From a virus: 31,769 nt of DNA. Below, piece after piece: positions 14,933-23,720 of the stretch. How positions within the stretch are numbered: the first letter of the stretch is position 1; every line of letters begins with the position of its first letter. The notes beneath the pieces are model-generated. The model searched no databases and had not been told where the DNA came from. It saw only the letters and a program-made list of their open reading frames with translations. Both the position numbers and the translations under genes were made by a program. The stretch lies in IMG/VR virus record IMGVR_UViG_3300036804_000343, positions 1 to 31,769 of that record; one strand, given 5' to 3'.

Positions 14933-16060
14933 TTAATTACTCCCTGTCAGGCTGGTATCCAGCAACAAGCTCACCGTGATGCCTTTCGGGCATTCGTACG
15001 GGCGGATCACGATATACACCGCCACCTTGGTGGATGACTGCCAGGTGATCGTCACATCCTCATCCTGCGGCGGCTTTACTTCGCCGGGGAAGGTGATGCC
15101 GTTAATCTGGCTGGAAATCGACATCTCACGCAGCACCTTGGCGAAATACGCCTGGTGGGCGGCAATGCTGGACGGTGTGCTGTTCAGTGAACGGTCTGCG
15201 ATTTTCGCAATCGCCTGTAAACGCACGCGGCGGGCGGCTTTATCTGCAATGCGCAGGTACTCGATCGCCTGGTAATCCCCGCCCTCGGCGTCCAGCGTCA
15301 CCCCGTCCGCCCAGTAATACCCGTCATAGTCGGGATACCACATTGGCACGCTGAAACGCTGCGCCTGCAAGGCTTGCAGGGTGGCCAACTCTAATGCCAC
15401 GCCGGTGCCGTCAAGCGGCATATCATCCGAACCCAGCGATACCAGCGCCCCGGTTTTCACCCGCGCCGGGCTGTCAGCAATGGTCACGGCGCGACTGCAA
15501 AGACGCCCCGCCAGCACACCAGGCTCATTACCAAACAGGCGCGGCACCAGCTGCACGGCCGGGGCAGAAATCTGCGCCTGCAATGCGCTGACGCGGGTCA
15601 GATAATCCGCCCACACTTCATCTTCCTGGGGCGGCTGGACTGACAAAATAAACCACTGCCAGCGCGAAAACGTGGCCAGCAATTTGGCACGCAGTTCCGC
15701 CGCTTTATTGATAGGCGCTTTCGTCGCGATATCATCCAGCAACACCACACCTTCAAAAGAACCCGCCGACTGGGCTGACAGAACGGCATCAGCCCAGGCG
15801 TTTTCCTCCGCGTCTGCGGCCAATACATGCACGTAACCACTCCAGTTAGATCCGGCGTTGAGCATGGCCGCATTCACGTTACTTTTTAGAACACTTTCCC
15901 CCGCGCCCAGCAGCGCATCCAAATCACTTTGGGTATTCACCGCCAGCGTTTTGCCCGCGTTGGTTGTCCCCGTTCCGACATAGAGCAACACGCGCTCAAT
16001 CTCGTTTGTTTCACCCTGTAGCTGATTGACCTGATTTACATCGACCGTTGGCCACGCCAT
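14933..16060 (-). CDS. Contractile tail sheath (DUF2586-like)
   Basis: A 375-residue sheath protein of the HP1/K139 kind (DUF2586). It begins AWPTVDVNQVNQLQGETNEI and ends with a beta-rich domain (VYIVIRPYECPKGITVSLLL), which fits the conserved C-terminal sheath core. It surrounds the tube and contracts on infection. The size is close to P2 FI (about 396). The ribosome site AAGGGGA stands clearly before the ATG. It precedes the tube gene, as is usual in contractile phages. Confidence 0.85.
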   Translation of the reverse strand: MAWPTVDVNQVNQLQGETNEIERVLLYVGTGTTNAGKTLAVNTQSDLDALLGAGESVLKSNVNAAMLNAGSNWSGYVHVLAADAEENAWADAVLSAQSAGSFEGVVLLDDIATKAPINKAAELRAKLLATFSRWQWFILSVQPPQEDEVWADYLTRVSALQAQISAPAVQLVPRLFGNEPGVLAGRLCSRAVTIADSPARVKTGALVSLGSDDMPLDGTGVALELATLQALQAQRFSVPMWYPDYDGYYWADGVTLDAEGGDYQAIEYLRIADKAARRVRLQAIAKIADRSLNSTPSSIAAHQAYFAKVLREMSISSQINGITFPGEVKPPQDEDVTITWQSSTKVAVYIVIRPYECPKGITVSLLLDTSLTGSN

Positions 16061-16069
16061 AACTTCCCC

Positions 16070-16759
16070 TTAGTGTCCTGCGTCTGCGCCAAACCCGATG
16101 CCCTGGAGTTGCCGCGCTAACGCTTTATTAAAATCGTCTTCCGTGATGCCCAGGAAAGGACGGGATGGAACATCGACTGACCAGGAGGCTTTCGCCGCTT
16201 TTCCTGATAATTTCCGGATCAACAATCCGGCTTTGGCCATCGTCATGCCTTCCTGAATTTCTTTAAACGGCGGCTTTCGCCATCGCTTGCCTTTTTTAAC
16301 TTTGTACCCCAGCGCCCGCAGGCGTTTGGCCTGTCGCTGACTGGCGGGCAAACTCTCCGCTCTGCCTTTGCGCTCCACCTGACGGCGGCTGACCGTCACG
16401 TTCATGCCGTTTTGCTGGGCATACCCCACTGTCCCCACTGCCACGGTCTTTTTGCCGTTGCGGTATCCGCCGCCGCTCAGGTAAATGCGTACCCCGTCGA
16501 TTTCCGGCATTTCCCGGATATGCAGCAGCTTTGGCATGTTGCGCAGCATCTTGCCTTTGCGCTTCGTCTGGCGTCCCTGCCATTTCTGGCCATCCGGGCT
16601 GGCCTGATTTCTGACGTTACGTTTAGCAGCCGGGATCAATCCGTATTTCCCCAGCCGCCACATCAGCCGTTTACGCTTGGCCGGTGGCAACTCCAGACTG
16701 GCCAGTTTTTTGCGCACCGCCTTGAGTTGCTCCCGGTCTAACTCACCCCGGATAATCAT
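16070..16759 (-). CDS. S: Virion morphogenesis protein, gpS-like tail completion
   Basis: A 229-residue very basic protein of the phage virion morphogenesis family (P2 gpS, Mu gpG). Family traits include PPAKRKRLMWRLGKYG, then NVRNQASPDGQKWQGR, and PSRPFLGITEDD near the end. The family acts at tail completion so that the tail can join the head. It is longer than P2 gpS (about 150) because of a basic insert at ~115-180 (RQVERKGRAESLPASQRQ and on). It overlaps the previous gene by four bases. Confidence 0.8.
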   Translation of the reverse strand: MIIRGELDREQLKAVRKKLASLELPPAKRKRLMWRLGKYGLIPAAKRNVRNQASPDGQKWQGRQTKRKGKMLRNMPKLLHIREMPEIDGVRIYLSGGGYRNGKKTVAVGTVGYAQQNGMNVTVSRRQVERKGRAESLPASQRQAKRLRALGYKVKKGKRWRKPPFKEIQEGMTMAKAGLLIRKLSGKAAKASWSVDVPSRPFLGITEDDFNKALARQLQGIGFGADAGH

Positions 16760-17262
16760 TTTTCACTGCCAAGCATCGCGCCCTGCTCATCAACGCCATA
16801 CACCACGGCTTCACTGGCAAACCAAATAGTGGGATCAGCAAGCCGCCATTGCTCCCCGTCCAGGGGAATTTTGCCGTTGTCGTCCTTCACCAGGTTTAAC
16901 GTTTCCACCATCGGTAACGTGATCACCACCACGGCGGTTTCCTCATCCACCAGATCGATATCAAAATCAGGTAACTCGGTGTCTATGCCGAATTCTTCAA
17001 ACAGATCCCGGTCAGACTCCATCAGCCACACCAGCAGCAGCGCAGCCAGATTACGCGGGTCATACAGCCGGTACGGAAACCTGTCCCAGGCTAAAACCGC
17101 GTTGTAGCGGATCACCGCCAGCCGGTACTGTTCCAGCCCTAAATCCCGTTGTGCGGGAATAAAACTCAGCTCATCCATATAACTGGAAAAACCTGCCCCC
17201 TTGAATGTCCTGGCGGGCATACTTTTGGTGACGAACGTACTCAGCGCATCTAACTGGCTCAT
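16756..17262 (-). CDS. R: Tail completion protein, gpR-like
   Basis: A 168-residue protein in the place of P2 gpR, between L and S. It contains AVIRYNAVLAWDRFPYRLYD and LLLVWLMESDRDLFEEFGI, which fit the GpR family, followed by an acidic beta-strand part (DFDIDLVDEETAVVVITLP). It should work with gpS in finishing the tail. Both ends overlap neighbours by four bases (ATGA), so it is translated as part of the L-R-S unit. Confidence 0.7.
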   Translation of the reverse strand: MSQLDALSTFVTKSMPARTFKGAGFSSYMDELSFIPAQRDLGLEQYRLAVIRYNAVLAWDRFPYRLYDPRNLAALLLVWLMESDRDLFEEFGIDTELPDFDIDLVDEETAVVVITLPMVETLNLVKDDNGKIPLDGEQWRLADPTIWFASEAVVYGVDEQGAMLGSEK

Positions 17263-17711
17263 ATTTTCCTTACCGTCACGCGGCGCAATCCCTTGATTGC
17301 CCGGATGATGATCGAACCCTCAGCCAGTAACCCGGCGCGGGTCTCCGCGCTTTCCTGTCCTGGATGCGACTCCCTGCGCCCCTGGCTCGCGAACTCGGGG
17401 ATCAAATCGGCCTTTGCGCGGGCAAACACTGCTTTTTTATAACGAGCACAAAGCAGGTTTTCGCCAGGGCGACCGATACCCGGCACCGCGCTGGCCTGGC
17501 CAAATCCCTTGGCCAAATACCCATCCTTGACGGTCTGCAACAGGTCATTCACTTCCCCGGCCGCCGTCAGTAGCGCCTCGGCTACTGTCCCGGCTGCAAC
17601 ATCGGCGGGGATGCTGCGCTGTTCCTGGAAATCCGCCAGATTCAAATCTGGCCAAAATCCGTCATTCGTTAACGGTTCATCCTGGTAATCAATCGGCTTG
17701 CCGCTAAACAT
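17259..17711 (-). CDS. L: Head completion protein, gpL
   Basis: A 150-residue protein of the GPL family. FSGKPIDYQDEPLTNDGFWP at the start and later GRPGENLLCARYKKAVFARA are typical of P2 gpL, which finishes the head-tail connector side after packaging. I start it at ATG 17711 because GGAGA lies about six bases upstream; the frame stays open for 17 more codons, but without a good start. It overlaps gpR by four bases. Confidence 0.85.
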   Translation of the reverse strand: MFSGKPIDYQDEPLTNDGFWPDLNLADFQEQRSIPADVAAGTVAEALLTAAGEVNDLLQTVKDGYLAKGFGQASAVPGIGRPGENLLCARYKKAVFARAKADLIPEFASQGRRESHPGQESAETRAGLLAEGSIIIRAIKGLRRVTVRKI

Positions 17712-17804
17712 AAAATTCTCCGTAAGAAACGGGCAGACCGGGATCCACGGTACATAACCCAAAGGTATTACCTTCCCCGCGCCCGTTCCGGCTTGCGGTA
17801 GTCT

Positions 17805-18500
17805 TTACTTACTCAGTGAGCGAATACGTGCGGCAATCTGATTGCGCATCGTGTTGACGCCACACTTTGAATGCAGTTTTTCAGCTCTGGCCAGCAGCGC
17901 GTCCACGCTACGCAGCAGCTCCACATCGTCGGTCACAGTGGGGCGCGGTAAGCCGCTTTCGTCATACAGCTGACGCATACCGGCGAACTTGAGCCACTTA
18001 GCCTGGATCACTTCATACAGCGCCCACTTTTCCGTAACGTTGGTAAATGTGCGGGAAAAGTAAGGCTCAATAGGGTGGCCATCCTTAGCCTGTAATTCCG
18101 CCCACTCCAGAACGGTATCCGCCACAAAGGTGGTGAAATTACTTTTCAGCTCACGCGGGGTGTCCTGCCCCTGCTCGATGGCGATATCTGCCAAATCCAG
18201 CGCGGCGTCCATGTCGCCAACGTCAAAAAGCCAAATCACACACCATGCCAGGATTGGATTGCGGTAGACCTCCCCGCCATCCAGGTACTTTTCAACGGTG
18301 GGCATCCAGCGCGGCAACAAATCATCGCGCTTTAACGCCACCTTTTGCGCCAATGTCAGCCCGTGCAACGAATCCACATCATTGGCCAGCGCCGCACTGA
18401 GAACGTGCAAACTCTCTGCCCCTTCAAGCGCCTGGCGTTGTCTCAATTTCGTTTCTGCCGCAATACGGGCACTGTGTCGCTGCGCGGGTGACAGGCTCAT
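17805..18500 (-). CDS. M: Terminase small subunit (endonuclease subunit), gpM
   Basis: A 231-residue protein of the P2 gpM family. Visible traits are SPAQRHSARIAAE at the start, the central NPILAWCVIWLFDVGDMDAAL, and WALYEVIQAKWLKFAGM. With gpP it forms the terminase that cuts concatemers at cos and starts packaging. It follows the capsid gene after two bases, giving the standard P2 order O-N-M-L. A 93-base gap separates it from L. Confidence 0.9.
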   Translation of the reverse strand: MSLSPAQRHSARIAAETKLRQRQALEGAESLHVLSAALANDVDSLHGLTLAQKVALKRDDLLPRWMPTVEKYLDGGEVYRNPILAWCVIWLFDVGDMDAALDLADIAIEQGQDTPRELKSNFTTFVADTVLEWAELQAKDGHPIEPYFSRTFTNVTEKWALYEVIQAKWLKFAGMRQLYDESGLPRPTVTDDVELLRSVDALLARAEKLHSKCGVNTMRNQIAARIRSLSK

Positions 18501-18502
18501 GC

Positions 18503-19537
18503 TTACTCTCCGCCCACGGGTTCGGATGGCTCGGCAACGGTGCCGATAGTCACAGCAGATTCATCAATCGCCGCATACAGTTCCGGGTATTCCACCGCGT
18601 AACCTTCATTGCGCAGGTACTTGTTTTCGTACTGCTTACGGTCTTCAACAAACTCCGCTTTACGCTGGCGGGTATTACGCTGCGTATAAATGTGAAGGTT
18701 CGCGAGCGTGGTCACGACCATGCGTTTACCCGGCATAAATGGCGGGATAATGGCCTGACGGCCTGCAATAGAATCCTGCAACATCTGCGCGGCGATTTTC
18801 TCGCTCGGGCGGTCAGCGGCCTGGTACAAGCGGTACTGTTCAGCTGCCACCAGGTCAGCACCGACCAGGACAACCAGACGCGGATCGTTTCTGTATTCCT
18901 GCGGAATTTTGGCGTTGATAAGGTCTGACGCCATCGCATCCAGTGACTTGTAATCACCGTTCTGATCCAGCGTGACCGCATCGGTCATGATTTGCTGTGC
19001 TCGAATCTTGCGAACAATTTCATGCCAGCCAATGTTCACATCTTCGCCATTCGGGTTTTCTTCGTAATTGGTAGACGTCGCCACAGACTTACCGTTAAAG
19101 CCGATACGCAACATATCCAGGGCAAAGGTCTGCGTGGTAAATGCGGTGACGCGCTGGAAAAATTCTTCCTCAGAACCAGCATTTGCCCAGATGGAAAGCA
19201 GATCCCAACGCAGCGCGGCGCACGAATCCGTTTCAACCAGCTTGTATTCATTACCCGATACGCCCACGTTGCGACGAAAACGCCCGTCAGCAATACGGCC
19301 GGTATGCAGACCAGACGCGCCCACGCTGACAACCTGGCCAGAAAGCTGGTCAACGTCAGCCACGGTGATCCAGTTCAGGAAATCCGAACTTTCCAGCAGC
19401 GCATCACGCAGCTGCGTTTCCTTCGGATCAGACAGTGAGAAATAATTGCTTTCCTCCCCACCGTCCAGACCGTTAGCCGCCGCAAGTCCCGCGCCGAATT
19501 GCTTTAAAAAGCCACGCGCTTTTGCATTTAAAATCAT
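18503..19537 (-). CDS. N: Major capsid protein, gpN
   Basis: A 344-residue major head protein of the P2 N family. Motifs include ARGFLKQFGAGLAAANG at the N-terminus, PKETQLRDALLESSDFLNWI, and RVTAFTTQTFALDMLRIGFN. In P2 the first ~31 residues are removed by the gpO protease during maturation, and a similar processing is expected here. AAGGA lies ten bases before the ATG, just behind a small hairpin. It follows the scaffold gene after 66 bases. Confidence 0.95.
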   Translation of the reverse strand: MILNAKARGFLKQFGAGLAAANGLDGGEESNYFSLSDPKETQLRDALLESSDFLNWITVADVDQLSGQVVSVGASGLHTGRIADGRFRRNVGVSGNEYKLVETDSCAALRWDLLSIWANAGSEEEFFQRVTAFTTQTFALDMLRIGFNGKSVATSTNYEENPNGEDVNIGWHEIVRKIRAQQIMTDAVTLDQNGDYKSLDAMASDLINAKIPQEYRNDPRLVVLVGADLVAAEQYRLYQAADRPSEKIAAQMLQDSIAGRQAIIPPFMPGKRMVVTTLANLHIYTQRNTRQRKAEFVEDRKQYENKYLRNEGYAVEYPELYAAIDESAVTIGTVAEPSEPVGGE

Positions 19538-19550
19538 TATTTATTCATCC

Positions 19551-19572
19551 TTAATCGCTATTCAGCGGTTAA
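19551..19572 (-). other. Hairpin between scaffold and capsid genes
   Basis: TTAATCGCT and AGCGGTTAA flank a four-base loop, with one G-T pair. In the - strand RNA it ends right at the capsid ribosome site (AAGG). It may stabilise the capsid message or help give the high capsid-to-scaffold ratio. Confidence 0.35.
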
Positions 19573-19603
19573 TGTTTTTCCCTGGCGAAAGCCTTATAAA
19601 TGC

Positions 19604-20443
19604 TTATAAGAACTGGAACGGTTTACGTGAACCCTTCGGATTCTTACTCGGCAATGTGGTCACTTTTTTATCCAGCTTGCTAAATTTGCTGACGATATTG
19701 GGTAACTCATCGCGCAGGCGGGCAAATTCTTCCGTATCCACCACGTCTTTCACTGTTTCAACATCGCTCTGAATATCCGTGACGGTTGAATCCGTTTCTT
19801 CCGTTTTCGTTTCCAGTGCAGCAACGCGATTTTCTAACGCGGCCAATGCCTCTGCCAGCGCCTGTAATTGGTCGCTTCCCTGCGGTGCGTCTTCCTGAGT
19901 AGTAGTTTCATCTTCAAGACTGAACATACTGCGCCATCCTGATTTTGCTTTAATCTTCCCTGCCATCTTCATTTCCTTAACTTCGTTAATTACCAACGGA
20001 ACGCTATTACCAATAAAGTAATTATTTTTCCGTTTATTAAATCGCATTCGCGTAGTGCCTACGCTTGCGGGTTCATTTGTAACGCCCAGTCCTTCAAGGT
20101 AATAACGGCCAGTACCGCGAAAGTTTCCATCCGGCGTTAATTCCACTGATGTAAATAAAAGCTGAAAATCTCTATTTGCCCTGACCAGATCAGTGGAAGG
20201 ACACAGCCGGGCGAAAAGCTTTACCCGGCCTGCCTCGTCTTCCGACCAATCAACCTCTAACACTTCCCCCGCATTACCGAAGCAGCGTTCATGCTCTGGC
20301 CAAAGTAATGCGGTATACATATTTTCAGGATCGTAAGTTTCAGCAGCATCAATTAACATCTTCCTTGTCAATTCGCGCTTATCGACTGTTTCCCCTTCGG
20401 TAGCGATACAAAGCCAATTCGTCATTAAATGTGAATCTGCCAT
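19604..20443 (-). CDS. O: Capsid scaffold and maturation protease, gpO
   Basis: A 279-residue protein with two parts. Residues ~8-130 are the gpO serine protease: Asp21 in EGETVDKR, His51 in WPEHERCF and Ser99 in FTSVELTP line up with the P2 catalytic triad. The second part has a long coiled coil (about 195-235, LAEALAALENRVAALETK) and a basic end, which is the scaffold. It cleaves capsid, portal and itself during head maturation. The start is uncertain: ATG 20443 gives the length closest to P2 gpO, but GTG 20485 and other in-frame ATGs are possible. Confidence 0.85.
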   Translation of the reverse strand: MADSHLMTNWLCIATEGETVDKRELTRKMLIDAAETYDPENMYTALLWPEHERCFGNAGEVLEVDWSEDEAGRVKLFARLCPSTDLVRANRDFQLLFTSVELTPDGNFRGTGRYYLEGLGVTNEPASVGTTRMRFNKRKNNYFIGNSVPLVINEVKEMKMAGKIKAKSGWRSMFSLEDETTTQEDAPQGSDQLQALAEALAALENRVAALETKTEETDSTVTDIQSDVETVKDVVDTEEFARLRDELPNIVSKFSKLDKKVTTLPSKNPKGSRKPFQFL

Positions 20444-20593
20444 GCCGGAATTCATCTCCATTGTTTCCGTGGAATGCAGTATCACTAATAATTAACCCCA
20501 CCGCATTAGGCAGAATTCGGATATAACCCCATATCCGATTGCATCAGATATTTACTTAACGAAATAGCCGAAACATCCCCGCATAATTGCCAA
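20444..20593. promoter_or_regulatory. Divergent late promoter region
   Basis: This gap separates the leftward O-N-M-L operon from the rightward P-Q-ogr operon, so it must hold two divergent late promoters. In P2 such promoters are turned on by Ogr at a TGT-N12-ACA dyad; I do not see this dyad here. A perfect inverted repeat CGGATAT-N6-ATATCCG at 20518-20537 lies in the middle and is the best candidate for the binding site of the local Ogr-like activator. Confidence 0.45.
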
Positions 20594-22381
20594 ATGGCTA
20601 AATACACAGATGAACTAAAACGCGTTGCCCGCGCATTATATTTGCGCCGTGCCACACCAAAGGAAATTGCTCAGGATTTAAATCTGCCAAATACGCGGAT
20701 CGTTTACTACTGGGCTGAGAAAGGGAATTGGGCTGATTTACTCAGCCACGAATCAACAGAGGAAGCCATTGAACGCCGCTACCAGTTATTAGTTGGTCGG
20801 GATAAAAAAACAGAGCTGGAATTAAAAGAGATAGATGTGCTGATTGCTCACGCTGTGAAACTGCGTGCGCAGACGAATAAGCATAAAGAGAAAATGGCCG
20901 CCGCCAAATCTGGCAACCAGGGAGGATATGACAGCCAGGGCGGGAACGGTGACGGCGCAGAGCCGGCGAAGAAGCGCAAATATAAGAAAAACGATATCTC
21001 CGGCATGACGCAGGAGGATTTTGACGCTTTCGCAGAGGAACATTTATTCGGCTATCAGAAGCACCTGCGTAACAACCTGGCACAGCAGATCAGGAACATC
21101 CTGAAAAGCCGCCAGATTGGTGCCACCTGGTACTTTGCTTTTGAGGCTTTTGAAAATGCCGTCATGACCGGCGATCCGCAAATTTTCCTTTCAGCCTCCA
21201 AAGCACAGGCGGAGGTTTTCCGCTCTTACATCGTCAACATCGCAGAGCAGTATTTCGGCATCACGCTGACCGGCAACCCGATCAGATTAAGCAACGGCGC
21301 AGAGCTGCGCTTTCTGTCCACCAACAAAAACACCGCGCAGTCATACAGCGGCCATTTGTACTGCGACGAATACTTTTGGGTACCGAACTTCGCCAGGCTT
21401 AACGAGGTGGCCAGCGCAATGGCCACGCATGACCACTGGCGAACCACCTACTTTTCAACGCCCAGCGCCAAAACGCACCAGGCATACCCTTTCTGGACGG
21501 GTGAAGAATGGAAACGCGGCGATAAGAAACGCGAAAAAGTGGCCTTTCCTGGCTTTGATGAAATGCGCGACGGCGGCCGTCTCTGCCCGGATGGACAGTG
21601 GCGGTACATCATCACGATGGAAGACGCGATCAAGGGCGGGTTTAACCTGGCCAGCATCGAGAAGCTACGCAACCGCTACAACCGTGACACGTTCAACATG
21701 CTGTATATGTGCGTGTTCGTGGACAGTAAAGACAGCGTTTTCAAATTCAGTGACCTGGAAATCTGCGGCGTGGATGTGGCCGACTGGCAAGACCATGACG
21801 CAAATGCTGATCGGCCGTTTGGTAACCGTGAAGTATGGGGAGGCTTTGACCCGGCGCGCTCCGGCGATACATCCACTTTTGCCATCGTTGCCCCGCCACT
21901 TTATGCCGTGGAGAAATTCCGCGTTCTCTGCCTGTTTCACTGGAAAGGGATGAATTTCGCCTACCAGGCAGCGCAGATCAAAAAGCTGTTCGGAAAGTAC
22001 AACATGACTTACATAGGCGTTGACGTGACCGGCATTGGCCGGGGTGTATTTGAACTGATTGAACACTTTGCCCTGCGTGAGGCGGTGGCTATTCACTACG
22101 GCATGGAAACCAAAACCAGACTGGTTTTAAAGATGATCGACGTAATAGGCGCAAAACGTCTGGAATGGAACAAAGACAACCGGGAAATTGCCGCGTCTTT
22201 CCTGTCCATCCGACACACCAGCACGGCCAGCGGCAACGCCATGACGTTCAAAGCAGATCGCACCATTGAAACCGGCCACGCCGATGCCTTTTGGGCAATC
22301 GCGCACGCCATCATTAACGAGCCGATCAACTTTGAGCACAAGCGTAAATCTAAATGGAAATTAGGAAAAAAAGCAGCATGA
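20594..22381 (+). CDS. P: Terminase large subunit, ATPase gpP
   Basis: A 595-residue large terminase of the P2 P type (P2 gpP has 590). The N-terminus has a helix-turn-helix (residues ~17-45, ATPKEIAQDLNLPNTRIVYYW). The deviant Walker A is KSRQIGATW (about 171-179), Walker B is HLYCDEYFW (254-261), and nuclease-domain acidic residues appear in GGFDPARSGDTS, GVDVTGIG and HADAFWAIAHA. It drives DNA into the procapsid and cuts at cos with gpM. It opens the rightward late operon and overlaps the portal gene by four bases. Confidence 0.95.
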   Translation: MAKYTDELKRVARALYLRRATPKEIAQDLNLPNTRIVYYWAEKGNWADLLSHESTEEAIERRYQLLVGRDKKTELELKEIDVLIAHAVKLRAQTNKHKEKMAAAKSGNQGGYDSQGGNGDGAEPAKKRKYKKNDISGMTQEDFDAFAEEHLFGYQKHLRNNLAQQIRNILKSRQIGATWYFAFEAFENAVMTGDPQIFLSASKAQAEVFRSYIVNIAEQYFGITLTGNPIRLSNGAELRFLSTNKNTAQSYSGHLYCDEYFWVPNFARLNEVASAMATHDHWRTTYFSTPSAKTHQAYPFWTGEEWKRGDKKREKVAFPGFDEMRDGGRLCPDGQWRYIITMEDAIKGGFNLASIEKLRNRYNRDTFNMLYMCVFVDSKDSVFKFSDLEICGVDVADWQDHDANADRPFGNREVWGGFDPARSGDTSTFAIVAPPLYAVEKFRVLCLFHWKGMNFAYQAAQIKKLFGKYNMTYIGVDVTGIGRGVFELIEHFALREAVAIHYGMETKTRLVLKMIDVIGAKRLEWNKDNREIAASFLSIRHTSTASGNAMTFKADRTIETGHADAFWAIAHAIINEPINFEHKRKSKWKLGKKAA

Positions 22382-23409
22382 GAAAACGCAAACCAGCCCG
22401 CCAGGTTAAGAAGGAACAGCCTGATCGCAGCAAAAAAATGAGCATCATCAGCATGGGACGCCCGGAACCCATTCTGACCACCGGCACGAATTACCGGGAT
22501 ATCTGGTATGACAATGAATTCGATCACTACACCCTGCCGATTGACCGTCTGGCACTGGTTCAGCTGACGAACTTAAACAGCCAGCACGGCGGCGTGATTT
22601 ATGCCCGTCACAATATGGTTGCATCAGATTACCAGGGCGGCGGGTTGACGCATGAGCAGCTGCGCGGCGGCGTGTTTGACTATTTATCCTGCGGTGACCT
22701 GGCCATTTTAAAAGTGCGTTCGGGATGGGGTGACGTTGTGGATTTGCTGCCGCTCCCGTCTCTGTATTTGCGCGTGCGTAAAACGGGTGAATTTGTGGTT
22801 CTGCAGGACGGCGAACCGCTGGTATACAGCCAGGATGATGTGATTTTCCTAAAACAGTACGATCCGCAGCAACAGATTTACGGCCTGCCGGATTACATCA
22901 GCGGCATTCACTCGGCATTGCTCAACAGTGAGGCAACCATTTTTCGCCGTCGTTACTATCACAATGGGGCGCACACCGGGGGCATCATCTACACCAATGA
23001 CGCGAACATGACCGATGAAGTAGAGGAAGAAATTGCGCAACGCCTGGAAAGCAGCAAAGGGATCGGGAACTTCTCAACCATCTTTGTGAACATTCCCCAG
23101 GGCGGAGAAAAGGCGATCCAGTTTATTCCGGTGGGGGATATCGGCGCGAACGACGAATTCAACAACGTGAAGAACATCAGCGCGCAGGATGTGCTGAATG
23201 CCCACCGGTTCCCGGCTGGCCTGGCGGGCATTATTCCGCAAAATACGGGCGGCTTACCTGACCCGGATAAATCCCGGACAACGTACCGAAAGGATGAAGT
23301 CATTCCGTTGCAGCGCATGCTCATGAATGCGGTCAACAGTGACCCGGAAATCCCGTTACATCTGCGGCTTAACTTCGCCTTTGACACAACATCAGAGGAT
23401 GAAAAATGA
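22378..23409 (+). CDS. Q: Portal protein, gpQ
   Basis: A 343-residue portal (P2 Q has 344) of the PBSX/P2 portal family. Typical segments are YTLPIDRLALVQLTNLNSQHGG, LKQYDPQQQIYGLPDYISG, and NVKNISAQDVLNAHRFPAGLAG. It forms the 12-fold ring through which DNA enters. I start it at ATG 22378, coupled to the terminase stop by ATGA; an ATG 24 bases earlier is possible. The stop overlaps a possible upstream start of the ogr-like gene. Confidence 0.95.
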   Translation: MRKRKPARQVKKEQPDRSKKMSIISMGRPEPILTTGTNYRDIWYDNEFDHYTLPIDRLALVQLTNLNSQHGGVIYARHNMVASDYQGGGLTHEQLRGGVFDYLSCGDLAILKVRSGWGDVVDLLPLPSLYLRVRKTGEFVVLQDGEPLVYSQDDVIFLKQYDPQQQIYGLPDYISGIHSALLNSEATIFRRRYYHNGAHTGGIIYTNDANMTDEVEEEIAQRLESSKGIGNFSTIFVNIPQGGEKAIQFIPVGDIGANDEFNNVKNISAQDVLNAHRFPAGLAGIIPQNTGGLPDPDKSRTTYRKDEVIPLQRMLMNAVNSDPEIPLHLRLNFAFDTTSEDEK

Positions 23410-23459
23410 GCCGCAACAGGCTAAAATCACGGGGTTATCACTTCCCTGGAGCCAACAAC

Positions 23460-23720
23460 ATGCGCGTGATGAAAGTCATCTGCCCCGAATGCGGCGCGAA
23501 CTCAGTCATAAAAAAAACGTCACGCAAACACCGCCAGATTTCAGACCTGTACTGTGCGTGCTCTGACTTTGAATGTGGCCATACTTTTGTAATGAATATG
23601 ACCTTTTCACACACCATCAGCCCCAGCGCGAAAAGCCAGGGCAGTTTACTGCGTGGCTTAGTGGATTCTCTGAAATCCGACGATAAGCAAATGTTGCTTT
23701 CGCTACTGCAACAAGCCTGA
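23460..23720 (+). CDS. ogr: Ogr/Delta-type zinc-finger late activator
   Basis: An 86-residue protein of the Ogr/Delta family. The zinc-binding cysteines are ICPECG (Cys8, Cys11) and CSDFECGHTF (Cys34, Cys39), matching the C-X2-C ... C-X4-C pattern of P2 Ogr. It should activate the late promoters through contact with RNA polymerase. I chose ATG 23460 (GGAG eight bases upstream, giving the usual short lead before the first Cys); ATG 23406, coupled to the portal stop, would add 18 residues. In P2 and 186 ogr follows gene D; here it follows the portal gene Q, an unusual place. Confidence 0.85.
   Translation: MRVMKVICPECGANSVIKKTSRKHRQISDLYCACSDFECGHTFVMNMTFSHTISPSAKSQGSLLRGLVDSLKSDDKQMLLSLLQQA

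Noticed and set aside
17771-17783. Short GGCGCGGGGAAGG (- strand) resembling part of the P2 cos sequence
   Set aside because: The match is short and lies between genes M and L, where no related phage has cos.
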